From Toxorhynchites rutilus septentrionalis (taxonomy: Eukaryota > Arthropoda > Insecta > Diptera > Culicidae): a DNA stretch of 64,000 nucleotides. The stretch lies in contig NC_073745.1 of NCBI RefSeq assembly GCF_029784135.1, positions 236,997,664 through 237,061,663 of the forward strand. The letters are read 5' to 3'. Below, piece after piece: positions 46,181 to 55,765 of the stretch (positions are counted from its first letter, which is position 1; every line of letters begins with the position of its first letter). Position numbers and translations under genes: made by a program. Under the pieces are notes generated by a model. That model did not search any database. It had not been told where the DNA came from and saw nothing but the letters and a program-made list of their open reading frames with translations.

Positions 46181-46998
46181 TATTTTATAACTGTCAGTCC
46201 CAGTCAGTCAGCACTTTTCTACCGAAAAGCTTAACGTGTTAAATAAAATTGTGGCTTTGGATGTGAAATTGTAAGCTTATTAATAATTAAAAAAAAAATC
46301 AGAACCTCATTAACGACTGGAAAAGTATAGTGAAGATTGGAAAACCGGCTAATGAACCTCAACCGTCTGCATCTGCTGAAAAGCCGAGATGCGAAATTAG
46401 TTCCCCGAAAGCCGATGAAATGGACGACTATCTAACTGAGCTATTTGGAAGTTTGGAGGACACCTTATCAACTATTATATGCACATTCCAACAACAGCTT
46501 CGCCATCTCAACTTCGAAAACACTGGCACTAATTCTATCGGATTTGAAGACAGGATTGTCAGAAGAAGCTTTTCAGGATACATTTTTGATCAAACTTAAC
46601 AATGATATATTCGAGAACATCATCCCGATTATGTATGATTGGAAAACCGCAATTACTGATAGGCATGAAACTTAAGAAGAAAATTTCATTTGTTGTCAAA
46701 CCACAAATAAACAGATAGGACTACCATTTGTTCTGTGTTCTTTTATTATTTTCCTATTCGTTCATGATTCATAGCATTGCCATTTTGGAACAATTAATAA
46801 TAGAATTGATAATAAAAAAAATAGAATAATTTGTACTGAAGAAAGTAACGTTCGAAACGCACAAGTGTGAAAAGTCAAAATATGTTTGGATCTTTGTTTC
46901 CTCGACTGACAAGTGTCAGATAGAACACCATGGAATTCGCTCTGTTGAAACCTACTTTGTAGGTTTGTGGGATATATAACACCGAGGAGAACCGTAAT
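46181..46998. other. Left flank of second BEL element; possible decayed coding fragment
   Basis: Two overlapping frames at 46330-46599 and 46445-46675 look like one frame-shifted short coding remnant: 'PRCEISSPKADEMDDYLTEL', then 'SEEAFQDTFLIKLNNDIFEN'. Composition is protein-like but no family is recognised, and no start context or splice sites support it. Position 46994-46998 (GTAAT) is the left target duplication of the BEL element. Confidence 0.3.
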
Positions 46999-47576
46999 TG
47001 TTACGCAATATGCGAACGCGCCTCCGTTACTGTTACGCAATATGTGAACGCACCTCCGTTACTGTTTTGAGCCCCTACCTGAACTCATCGTCACTGACAC
47101 GGACAAATGGAAACAAATTTCACAATGGAACAAAATAATGTGAACTCTTATGATTAAATAGTTGAACTCCATGTTGAATTCTATACATATTTCATATTCC
47201 CTAAATCTTAAATACTATTCTAAAAGTAATTAAAACTATTAGTACGGTTTGATGAATTAAAGGTAAAACTGAGCTTAAAAATAATGCTTAAACTAAATTA
47301 AACTAGATATAATCGCAGGTTGTTTATAATAGGATATTGCTGAAATTGTAGGAATAGCAATAAACCTCACAAATTTACATTAGCAAATCGCTCTCTGGAT
47401 ATAGCGGAATTTTAAGAAGACACTAAACGTGAGTCACTGAATTTATGAATTGTATACTGTAGCTATATAAAGAAATATTCTTAACCTGCAGGGAAAATTT
47501 AACAACTCGCCAATAATAAAGGGTCTGTTCAAGTTTACGGAAATCCGTCTTTCATCTTGTTGCCGTTTCGGAAACA
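46999..47576 (+). repeat. 5' LTR of second BEL element (578 bp)
   Basis: Starts TGTTACGCAATATGCGAACG and ends TTTCGGAAACA. The first ~33 bp are repeated at 47032-47064 with two substitutions (TGCGAACGCG versus TGTGAACGCA), so each LTR starts with an internal tandem duplication. No difference from the 3' LTR was found by eye. Confidence 0.95.
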
Positions 47577-47603
47577 AATTAAATTTTCCGTTTATGATCC
47601 AGA

Positions 47604-50600
47604 ATGTCGAGCGGGAGCGTAGCAGGTGCAGGTGCTCGTTCCTTAAGGAACAGGAAAAGCGACTCTCCTGGTGGAGATGGGGCCAGTTGTGGTGCCTGTC
47701 GGCGAGTTGATAATAGTCGGATGGTGCAATGCGACGAGTGTGACGTGTGGTTCCACTACGATTGCGTAAATGTGGACGACAGTATTCAGGACAAAGACTG
47801 GAACTGTAATGGATGCGTACGATCATTTCTTGAGAAAGAAAGATGTTCATTCAATGAGCAATTGAAGTGTCTCGAACAGCAGAAGATGCAGTGGCAACAA
47901 GAGCAACAAAAACGTCTGGAACAGAACGAAGAACGGCAGTGTTCGCTTGAGCAGCGGCAGAAACAACAGGAATTGCAGCAGCAAAGCGAAAAGCAGTTGA
48001 ATCAGTTGCAGACAAATAGGTTGCAGTTGCAGCTGCACAGTATGCCAACGGAAGGCGCTACAAATGTTCCTAATGAACAGGATTCATCGAACAAGCGATT
48101 GGGCGCAACTCCAAAGCAACAGGGTCAAGGTCCGAAATGTGTTGGTTCAGAACAGATCGCAGATGATAATCAGCGTAACATGGAACCGTTAGCGAATTCT
48201 ACTGCAAATAGAGCTACAATCGACAAAGGTGACAAGGCATCGTCGAAAGCGTCTAAGCGTTCAGCAAAACTTCGTGTGCATCAGGTGAAAGCATTGGAAG
48301 CAAGACAAGCGTTGGAGAAAAAGCAGCTCGAAGAGCGATTGGCATTAGAGAAGGAGATGTTAGAGCTGGGTGATTCTGATGAGGATACTATCGGTGAACT
48401 AGAAAAAATCGAGGATTGGCTAGACAAAACCGATAAAATGGGATTGGACAAACAGAAGTGCGTTGATGAAACTCCCTTACCAGCATACGAAAAATATGTG
48501 AGCGTTCCGGTCGTTACGACAAATCAACAGCAGTTTCCTAGTGACGTTGATCCAATGGTGAACGTCATTCAGCAACGTCCTTGTGGGAGCATGGGATTGC
48601 CGATGACTGTTTCAAATTCAACTCCACCGTTCAACAACTATTTACCACCCTTCCCACTCTACACTACAGCATCTCAACCGATGTTATCAGTACCAGCGCA
48701 TTCACAACCACAACCACTGTTGTATCCGTTTGTAACCAATTCATATGTCACATTGCCTAACAACCATGATCTCCCAATTTCCCAAATTGTGTCATCTACT
48801 CCACATACAAGTGCATTAATGCAACCAGTAAACAGTGACACTGTACCGTTGAATAGTGGCCATTTAGCAGCCAGGCAGACTGTTAAAGATCTACCCAAGT
48901 TTGGTGGAGATCCAGAAGATTGGCCACGGTTCATAGCAGCGTATGAAAGAACTTCCAGGATGTGTGCATTTCGGAACGACGAGCTACTCGATCGACTGGA
49001 GAGGAGTCTATATGACAAAGCTCTAAATGCTGTCAAAAGCCTTCTTCTGCATCCTGATAATGTTCCTGTCATCATGAATCGTTTGAAAACATTGTTTGGT
49101 AATCCGGAATCTATTGTGGAGACGATGGTGAGGAGGGTGAAAATAATGCCAACACTGAGAGTTGATAAATTGGAGACGATTGTGGATTTCGGTGTGGCAG
49201 TGCAGAATTTATGTGCTACAATTCAAGTCTGTCGAATGGACGAACGATTATACAACGTTACGTTGCTTCAGGAGCTCGTCGACAACTTACCACCCACTTT
49301 GAAATTGCAATGGGCATTCTACCGTAAAGAGAAAAGAGCAACTACATTACTTGATTTCAATGAATGGCTAGAAAAAATGGTTGACGCAATAAGCCAAGTG
49401 AGTAGACCACAAGTTGGAGTCAAACCTTTGAAGATTGAGAAGAAAGGTCGAAAGGAAGACGCTTATGTTCATTTGCATTCCACGCAATCACCTGAGACTG
49501 TGAATCGCAAAACATGCTTAGCATGTGCCTGCGAGTGCAGTAGTTTGGAGAAGTGTAGCAGTTTTCTGAAGATGACGCCAAAAGCACGGTGGGCATTGGT
49601 GAACGAGAAGAAAATTTGTCGAAAATGTTTGACTAAGCACTTCAAGACATGTGAGAGGAAAATAGCATGTAATCAGAACGGATGTAGTTTTTTACATCAT
49701 CGTTTGCTGCATGATGATAGTAAGCATAATAAGCAAACGCCGAGTTCAATGCAGTTTTCCTCGTGTAATGCACATCACAGTTCTCTTGGTGGAGTGCTCC
49801 TAAAATACATCAGAGTTAAAATTCATGGTAAGGGCCATTCGATCGATACGTATGCTTTTCTTGACGCTGGATCAACTTCTACTCTGATGGAACACAGTTT
49901 GTGGGAGGAATTAAATCTGGGTGGTGAAAAAACTCCGTTGTGTATCACTTGGACTGGTGGTCAAGGAAGATACGAGAATAGTTCGGTTAAATGTTCAGTT
50001 AACATCTCAGGTTCTCAAAATCCTACCAAGAGTTTCCATCTCTCTAAGGTACACACTGTGCAAAACCTAGACCTTCCTGCTCAGTCAGTGTCGATATCAG
50101 ATCTAACGAAACACTACCAATATTTGTCTGGTCTTCCCATCGAATCTTATATTGGAGTGAAGCCCCGACTCCTGTTAGGTGTGGATAACTCTAAATTAGA
50201 CTATCCACTGGACTCCAGAGAAGGGAGCGAACATCAGCCAACAGCAGTACTAACGCGATTAGGCTGGCTGATCTACGGACCATGTTCTGTCACGACACAT
50301 ACAGCGACCAGCAAAGATATAGCGTACAGCTACCACATCTGCGAGTGTGAAGCGCTTCACTCAGCTGTTAAGAATTATTTTTCTCTTGATAGTCTTGGCG
50401 TGAAACTATCTGGAAAGTCATTGATGTCGAAGGATGATGAACGAGCACTGCAGATACTGCAGTCAAATACGGTGCTAAAAGGAAAAAAGTACGAAACAAC
50501 TCTGCTGTGGCGCTTCGATGATGTCCAGCTGCCCGACAGTAAAGCCATGGCCCTGAAACGTCATCACTGTCTAGATAAGCGCATGGCTCGTGAGCCGGGA

Positions 50601-52430
50601 TTAGCTAAGGCGTTTCAAGAAAAAATAATGGATTATAAAAAGAATGCATATATTCGTGAACTTTCACCCCAACAGGAATCCATGCACCATGGACGTTCAT
50701 GGTACCTGCCAATTTTTCCAGTTTTTAATCCGAACAAACCCGGAAAGCTTCGGATTGTTTGGGACGCGGCGGCGAAAGTAGGAGGCCTTTCACTTAATTC
50801 TTTCCTACTAAAAGGGCCAGATTTAGTTACTCCACTTCCTCATGTACTCCATCTTTTTCGAGAGTATCGAATAGCAGTCTCCGGGGATGTTCGTGAAATG
50901 TTCCATCAACTATTAATGAACGACAACGATCAACATTGTTTGAAGTTTTTGTGTAACGACGGTATCCCCGGACAAGACCCCAAGGTATACATGATGCAGG
51001 TGATGACGTTTGGTGCCAGCTGCTCTCCAAGCTGTGCACAATTCGTCAAAAATATCAATGCTGAACGCTTCAAAGACCAATTTCCTGAAGCCGTGGAGGC
51101 GATTATCAAAGGAACGTATGTTGACGATATGCTGTACAGTGTCGAATCGGATGAAGATGCTGTTAAACTTGCACAGGATGTTCGCTACATTTATGCTGAA
51201 GGGGGTTTCGAGATTCGTGGATGGCTGTCAAACTCGCCGAAGGTGGTGGATGCCATGGGTGAACACCAAACGTGCCAGAAGAAACTGAGTCACGCCGAAT
51301 ATTTAGGAACCGAGAAGGTCCTCGGTATGTGGTGGGATACGATCAGCGACACCTTCACATTCAAAACTCCAAAGCGATACAGACAAGAGTTGCTGTCTGG
51401 ACAGCAGATTCCTACGAAAAGGGAAGTATTACGAATTCTGATGTCCGTTTACGACCCATTAGGACTACTCGCAAACGTACTAATGTATGCGAAAGTCCTT
51501 CTCCAAGATATATGGCGAATAAACATAGGATGGGACGAACCGATATCCGCCGAACAATTTGAAAAATGGATCATGTGGCTTGATGTACTAAATAAAGTTG
51601 AATCAGTTGCTGTTCCTCGATGCTACCGTACGATGACCACTTCGTCGATAGAAACCAACGAAATCCAACTACATGTTTTTGTTGATGCAAGCGAAAATGG
51701 CTACGCAGCAGTTGCGTATTTCCGTTATGAAGAAGGTGATACCATAGAGTGTGCATTTATAACCGCGAAGACCCGAGTCGCTCCCCTGAAGTACGTTTCG
51801 ATTCCCCGGTTAGAACTGCAAGCGGCAGTGATCGGAATGCGTCTGGCGAAGAATATTGGCGAAACTCACCGAATATCGCCACGAAGACGTTTTTTCTGGT
51901 CAGATTCGAGGGACGTGTTGTGCTGGTTACGGGCGGATCATAGAAGGTACAGTAAATTTGTCGCAGCAAGAGTTGGCGAAATTCTGGAAAACTCCAACAT
52001 ATCGGAGTGGCTCTGGGTGCCAACAAAATTAAACGTCGCCGATGAAGGGACAAAGTGGCAGAAAATACCTGACTTAACGTCTACGAGTCGGTGGTTCAAG
52101 GGACCTGAATTTATATGGCAGCAACAGGATACCTGGCCAGACCAGCCAATGAATCACGAATCAACCGCAAATGAGATGAACTTGTCGATAAACGTGCACG
52201 CTATCGTGGATCCTGTCATCGATTTCGCCAAATACTCCAATTGGCGGAAACTCGTTCGAATTGTTGCATACGTACTGCGATTCCCTATGAACATTCGCAG
52301 TAGATTACAGCACAGTACACATAGAACTGGCGTCCTCAGTCAGTTGGAACTCACAGAAGCAGAGAATTTTATCTATCGACAAGCACAACTGGAGGAATTT
52401 AGTGAAGAAATGTCAATACTGATGTGCTAG
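47604..52430 (+). CDS. gag-pol: Gag-Pol polyprotein of second BEL element (Gag to RNase H)
   Basis: An uninterrupted frame of 1,608 codons starting only 27 bp after the 5' LTR. In order: PHD finger at residues 29-71 (CGAC, CDEC, WFHYDC, CNGC); Gln/Glu-rich coiled coil ~75-150; Gag DUF1759 region from ~430 (LPKFGGDPEDWPRF); zinc-binding Gag/pol region ~635-702 (CLACACECSSLEKC, CRKCL, NGCSFLHHRLLH); protease ~752 (FLDAGSTSTL); reverse transcriptase ~1020-1250 with SGDVREMFHQ, MTFGASCSPSCAQF and catalytic YVDDM (~1172); RNase H-like region from ~1356 (VFVDASENGYAA, then FWSDSRDVLCW). It ends prematurely at TAG 52428-52430, created by the junction of a 28-bp tandem duplication. Host factors and a programmed frameshift are not needed to explain the break. 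Confidence 0.93.
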   Translation: MSSGSVAGAGARSLRNRKSDSPGGDGASCGACRRVDNSRMVQCDECDVWFHYDCVNVDDSIQDKDWNCNGCVRSFLEKERCSFNEQLKCLEQQKMQWQQEQQKRLEQNEERQCSLEQRQKQQELQQQSEKQLNQLQTNRLQLQLHSMPTEGATNVPNEQDSSNKRLGATPKQQGQGPKCVGSEQIADDNQRNMEPLANSTANRATIDKGDKASSKASKRSAKLRVHQVKALEARQALEKKQLEERLALEKEMLELGDSDEDTIGELEKIEDWLDKTDKMGLDKQKCVDETPLPAYEKYVSVPVVTTNQQQFPSDVDPMVNVIQQRPCGSMGLPMTVSNSTPPFNNYLPPFPLYTTASQPMLSVPAHSQPQPLLYPFVTNSYVTLPNNHDLPISQIVSSTPHTSALMQPVNSDTVPLNSGHLAARQTVKDLPKFGGDPEDWPRFIAAYERTSRMCAFRNDELLDRLERSLYDKALNAVKSLLLHPDNVPVIMNRLKTLFGNPESIVETMVRRVKIMPTLRVDKLETIVDFGVAVQNLCATIQVCRMDERLYNVTLLQELVDNLPPTLKLQWAFYRKEKRATTLLDFNEWLEKMVDAISQVSRPQVGVKPLKIEKKGRKEDAYVHLHSTQSPETVNRKTCLACACECSSLEKCSSFLKMTPKARWALVNEKKICRKCLTKHFKTCERKIACNQNGCSFLHHRLLHDDSKHNKQTPSSMQFSSCNAHHSSLGGVLLKYIRVKIHGKGHSIDTYAFLDAGSTSTLMEHSLWEELNLGGEKTPLCITWTGGQGRYENSSVKCSVNISGSQNPTKSFHLSKVHTVQNLDLPAQSVSISDLTKHYQYLSGLPIESYIGVKPRLLLGVDNSKLDYPLDSREGSEHQPTAVLTRLGWLIYGPCSVTTHTATSKDIAYSYHICECEALHSAVKNYFSLDSLGVKLSGKSLMSKDDERALQILQSNTVLKGKKYETTLLWRFDDVQLPDSKAMALKRHHCLDKRMAREPGLAKAFQEKIMDYKKNAYIRELSPQQESMHHGRSWYLPIFPVFNPNKPGKLRIVWDAAAKVGGLSLNSFLLKGPDLVTPLPHVLHLFREYRIAVSGDVREMFHQLLMNDNDQHCLKFLCNDGIPGQDPKVYMMQVMTFGASCSPSCAQFVKNINAERFKDQFPEAVEAIIKGTYVDDMLYSVESDEDAVKLAQDVRYIYAEGGFEIRGWLSNSPKVVDAMGEHQTCQKKLSHAEYLGTEKVLGMWWDTISDTFTFKTPKRYRQELLSGQQIPTKREVLRILMSVYDPLGLLANVLMYAKVLLQDIWRINIGWDEPISAEQFEKWIMWLDVLNKVESVAVPRCYRTMTTSSIETNEIQLHVFVDASENGYAAVAYFRYEEGDTIECAFITAKTRVAPLKYVSIPRLELQAAVIGMRLAKNIGETHRISPRRRFFWSDSRDVLCWLRADHRRYSKFVAARVGEILENSNISEWLWVPTKLNVADEGTKWQKIPDLTSTSRWFKGPEFIWQQQDTWPDQPMNHESTANEMNLSINVHAIVDPVIDFAKYSNWRKLVRIVAYVLRFPMNIRSRLQHSTHRTGVLSQLELTEAENFIYRQAQLEEFSEEMSILMC

Positions 52431-52456
52431 TGAAGAAATGTCAATACTGATGTGCT
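52401..52456 (+). repeat. 28-bp tandem duplication that breaks pol
   Basis: Two perfect copies (52401-52428 and 52429-52456) of a unit beginning AGTGAAGAAATGTCAATACT. Because 28 is not divisible by three, the second copy shifts the frame by one base. The junction itself spells the stop TAG. The two open frames either side share the peptide 'MSILMC', showing that the duplicated segment was coding. Confidence 0.97.
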
Positions 52457-53925
52457 CCAGAAACAATGCTGGAGTTGGAGGAGCCCGAATTCCAAAAAGC
52501 AGTTCCCTCTACAATCTGTCACCCTTCCTCGATGCAAATGGGGTGCTGCGCATGCGTGGGCGAATAGCTGGTTGTCAATACATCGAACCATCGGCTGCTC
52601 ATACCATCTTGCTGCCGAGGAGACACCCAGTTACAATACTTGTCGTACAATCTGTCCATGAACGCTACCACCATCTCAATCATGAAACAGTGGTCAACGA
52701 ATTGCGCCAGAAGTATCGAATCCCAAAGCTGCGCAGTGTATGCTACAAGGTTCGTCAAGAATGTCAGATGTGCAAGAATAACAGAGCTCGTCCACAGCCT
52801 CCTTTAATGGCTGATCTTCCACCAGCGAGGCTCGCTGCGTATTCCCGGCCATTCTCCTACATCGGGATCGACTATTTCGGGCCGATGCAAGTGATCGTTG
52901 GTAGACGCACTGAGAAGAGATGGGGTGTGCTTATCACTTGCCTTGTGGTACGTGCTATACATATAGAGATCGCTCATACACTCAGTACCAGTTCTTGCAT
53001 TATGGCCCTTCGCAACTTTGTGGCCAGGCGTGGAACACCCATCGAGATTTACAGCGACCGAGGAACGAATTTTGTCGGAGCAGATCGAGAACTGCGAGAA
53101 GCATTAAATTTCGTGGACCAAGATAAACTGATGGAAGAATTCGTAACATCGAGCACTAAGTGGATTTTCTTGCCTCCGAATAGTCCTCATATGGGAGGAA
53201 GCTGGGAGAGGTTGGTACAATCTGTGAAAAAGATATTGAGCAACATGAAACTTCCACGATTGCCAAATGACGAAGTTCTGAGGAACTACTTGCTAGAGGT
53301 TGAAAACACCATCAACTCGCGCCCTCTCACATATGTACCCATCGAAGACAACGAGAATGAAGCACTTACACCCAATCATTTTTTGTTGGGTTCATCCAAC
53401 GGTTCAAAACCTCTCGTGCCATACAACGAGAGTCTAGCTACGCTGACCAATACCTGGAAAACTTCACAAGTTTACGCCAACCTATTCTGGAAAAGATGGC
53501 TGCGGGAGTATTTGCCATCAATAAGTCGGCGAACGAAATGGCATTACCCAGTAAAACCTATTCAGGTCGGTGACGTTGTGGTAATCATCGATTCAGATTT
53601 ACCAAGAAATTCGTGGCCTAAGGGACGCGTTGTAAGCGTTAAATCCAAGGACGGCCAAGTACGTAGTGCTACGGTGAGGACCCGTCTGAATGTATATGAG
53701 CGCCCGGTGGTGAAGCTTGCGGTTTTGGATGTCGGCGCAACATCGAGTAAGCAGGAACCAGGACCCTGCGTACTGGGGGGGGGAGTGTTACGCAATATGC
53801 GAACGCGCCTCCGTTACTGTTACGCAATATGTGAACGCACCTCCGTTACTGTTTTGAGCCCCTACCTGAACTCATCGTCACTGACACGGACAAATGGAAA
53901 CAAATTTCACAATGGAACAAAATAA
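52438..53925 (+). CDS. pol: Integrase part of second BEL Pol, separated by the 28-bp duplication
   Basis: Continues the polyprotein in the next frame. It has an H2C2 zinc-binding region (HERYHHLNHETVVNELRQ, then CQMCK), then the DDE integrase core: IGIDYFGP, YSDRGTNFVGA and GGSWERLVQ hold the three acidic residues. The C-terminal DUF5641-like region follows (WKRWLREYLPSI, then VVVIIDSDLP). The first ATG at 52438 lies inside the second copy of the duplication, so independent initiation is possible but unproven. Unlike the first BEL element, whose pol stops 35 bp before the 3' LTR, this frame runs through the purine tract and ends ~140 bp inside the 3' LTR. Confidence 0.9.
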   Translation: MSILMCSRNNAGVGGARIPKSSSLYNLSPFLDANGVLRMRGRIAGCQYIEPSAAHTILLPRRHPVTILVVQSVHERYHHLNHETVVNELRQKYRIPKLRSVCYKVRQECQMCKNNRARPQPPLMADLPPARLAAYSRPFSYIGIDYFGPMQVIVGRRTEKRWGVLITCLVVRAIHIEIAHTLSTSSCIMALRNFVARRGTPIEIYSDRGTNFVGADRELREALNFVDQDKLMEEFVTSSTKWIFLPPNSPHMGGSWERLVQSVKKILSNMKLPRLPNDEVLRNYLLEVENTINSRPLTYVPIEDNENEALTPNHFLLGSSNGSKPLVPYNESLATLTNTWKTSQVYANLFWKRWLREYLPSISRRTKWHYPVKPIQVGDVVVIIDSDLPRNSWPKGRVVSVKSKDGQVRSATVRTRLNVYERPVVKLAVLDVGATSSKQEPGPCVLGGGVLRNMRTRLRYCYAICERTSVTVLSPYLNSSSLTRTNGNKFHNGTK

Positions 53926-54363
53926 TGTGAACTCTTATGATTAAATAGTTGAACTCCATGTTGAATTCTATACATATTTCATATTCCCTAAATCTTAAAT
54001 ACTATTCTAAAAGTAATTAAAACTATTAGTACGGTTTGATGAATTAAAGGTAAAACTGAGCTTAAAAATAATGCTTAAACTAAATTAAACTAGATATAAT
54101 CGCAGGTTGTTTATAATAGGATATTGCTGAAATTGTAGGAATAGCAATAAACCTCACAAATTTACATTAGCAAATCGCTCTCTGGATATAGCGGAATTTT
54201 AAGAAGACACTAAACGTGAGTCACTGAATTTATGAATTGTATACTGTAGCTATATAAAGAAATATTCTTAACCTGCAGGGAAAATTTAACAACTCGCCAA
54301 TAATAAAGGGTCTGTTCAAGTTTACGGAAATCCGTCTTTCATCTTGTTGCCGTTTCGGAAACA
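53786..54363 (+). repeat. 3' LTR of second BEL element (578 bp)
   Basis: Starts TGTTACGCAATATGCG immediately after a GGGGGGGGGAG tract, and ends GGAAACA before TSD GTAAT. It contains the same internal start duplication as the 5' LTR. Confidence 0.95.
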
Positions 54364-54368
54364 GTAAT

Positions 54369-55140
54369 ATTTGTTCGAACTCGTGCAACTGAATCGAATT
54401 TAGTATATTCTATACAAAAACCTTTTCTTACAGTAGTGCCTCTATCACAATATAAGTGTTTCCGAATGAACATCGTAGATTCCTTGCAGTTATCCAACAA
54501 ATTCGCCCGTTTTCTGAAATAGCATGCCTAGACTATATATAGACTACAATCTAATTTATTGGGTGATTCAATGAGTAGCCACAACTAAATAAATTGAACC
54601 TACAGCAACTAGTACTTATATACGAGGGTCGTTTGAAAAGTCCGTGCTCTGTCAGAGAGATTGCATTACTAGCGCGTATCGAGTTTATATTTAGAGATGC
54701 TACTTGAATTGTGCATAACTTCCAACATTTTCATCTGATTTTATTAAGAGATAAGGTGAGATAAGATGAAAAAACGAAGAAAGTTACTACTAGTAATATC
54801 TTGACAAATCATTCGAATATTTGAATGAACCGTGAACCGTTTAGTAGGAGACATATTTTCACTACTTCCAATACATAATACTTAACTGTACTACAAATAG
54901 TTGTTATTTCAAAATTCATCAAAATTTGATGTGCGAATAGCCATCAAATAACATCTCAGAAAAAAACCCATACTTAGAATTACACAGAACTAAATACTAC
55001 AAGGTTAAATATTTCATAGAATGTCTTGTCTTTCATGTCTTGTCTAGAAGAATCATTGTTGTTTTAGAACATCAAAAACGTTTTTACATCGGAATTTAAA
55101 CATTTTCGAAATAATCTCTTATTTACGCTGAGTGGGGGTG
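54369..55140. other. No gene; possible mariner terminus at about 54622
   Basis: AT-rich. 'TATACGAGGGTCGTTTGAAA' continuing AGTCCGTGC (about 54620-54648) resembles the terminal inverted repeat of one group of mariner elements, which commonly begins ACGAGGGT(C/T)GTT. No partner inverted repeat and no transposase were found nearby, so it is at most a relic end. Confidence 0.3.
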
Positions 55141-55141
55141 A

Positions 55142-55560
55142 GAATGGGTCAAGCATAATATTGAACATATACAACTAAGCAATGTACATGCGAAAATGCA
55201 TCAATACACTCACAATAAGTAGCAATTCTCCAAACTCAACGCTCATTACACCACCCTAGAGGTGGCTTTTTTCGAACCGACCGCATTCTTAGCATCAACT
55301 TTGCAAAAGCCATATTTTCCAAGATTGCTGAGGCCGCCAAGACAATTAAGCAACTGGATTTCGGGATTCAAGAAATTTTTGCATTTATCCGATTACTGTG
55401 AAACCGCCACTAAAGAGCATCTCACACGTTCCAAGTTCACCAGAAAAAATTGAGAACAGAGGAATCGAGGAATTCCGCAATTCAAAACGAGAGCTATTTG
55501 ATGAGGGCTTCAAACGAAAGCGACGTTTGCGAACCAGCGAACAATATAGAGATTGTAGGC
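55142..55560. other. Short repeat shared with 13413-13470, then unassigned sequence
   Basis: GAATGGGTCAAGCATAAT and ACATATACAACTAAG (55143-55181) match 13415-13453. Both copies lie to the left of minus-strand LINE fragments and may be the 3' region of one LINE family. The rest has protein-like open segments (55262-55453) with no recognised domain. Confidence 0.35.
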
Positions 55561-55741
55561 ATAATGAGTCCCGGAACTCTGAAGATATCTATTTTTTTCT
55601 CTATTATAGTGACTCTCAACACATTTCGACTGGTTCGTCACTTTTACTTCCATTTTTGGAAAAATGTCGGATGTGAGAATTGAACTCGTGATCTCTGCGT
55701 GAGAGGTATGGATGTTTCCACTACGCCAGATCGCCTCCGAA
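55561..55741 (-). mobile_element. tRNA-derived SINE
   Basis: On the minus strand the head near 55741 reads GGAGGCGATCTGGCGTAGTGG, with A-box-like TGGCGTAGTGG and B-box-like GAGTTCAATTCTCA (about 55675-55690). A body follows, ending GTCACTATAATAGAGAAAAA at 55590-55610. It differs in sequence from the SINEs at 8774-9045 and 58101-58560. The 3' limit and target duplications were not resolved. Confidence 0.6.
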
Positions 55742-55765
55742 AAATGTCCTAAAAATGAACCCAAG

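Larger units (their letters stand above)
46999..54363 (+). mobile_element. Young BEL/Pao LTR retrotransposon, nearly intact
   Basis: A 7,365-bp element with 578-bp LTRs (46999-47576 and 53786-54363) that I read as identical. It has TG...CA ends, a purine tract (G-rich run ending GAG) before the 3' LTR, and 5-bp target duplication GTAAT at 46994-46998 and 54364-54368. A single polyprotein frame carries Gag with PHD finger, zinc-knuckle region, protease, reverse transcriptase and RNase H-like region. A 28-bp tandem duplication at 52401-52456 then introduces a stop and frameshift just before the integrase. Identical LTRs mean the insertion is very recent. It is related to, but clearly a different family from, the element at 15002-22209. 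Confidence 0.97.

Noticed and set aside
52401..52456. Programmed ribosomal frameshift between RNase H and integrase
   Set aside because: The frame change is fully explained by an exact 28-bp tandem duplication whose junction makes the stop. No slippery site is needed, and BEL/Pao elements usually use one frame.
54620..54650. Complete mariner element starting ACGAGGGTCGTT
   Set aside because: Only one terminus-like stretch was found; no partner inverted repeat or transposase remnant lies within the following kilobases.
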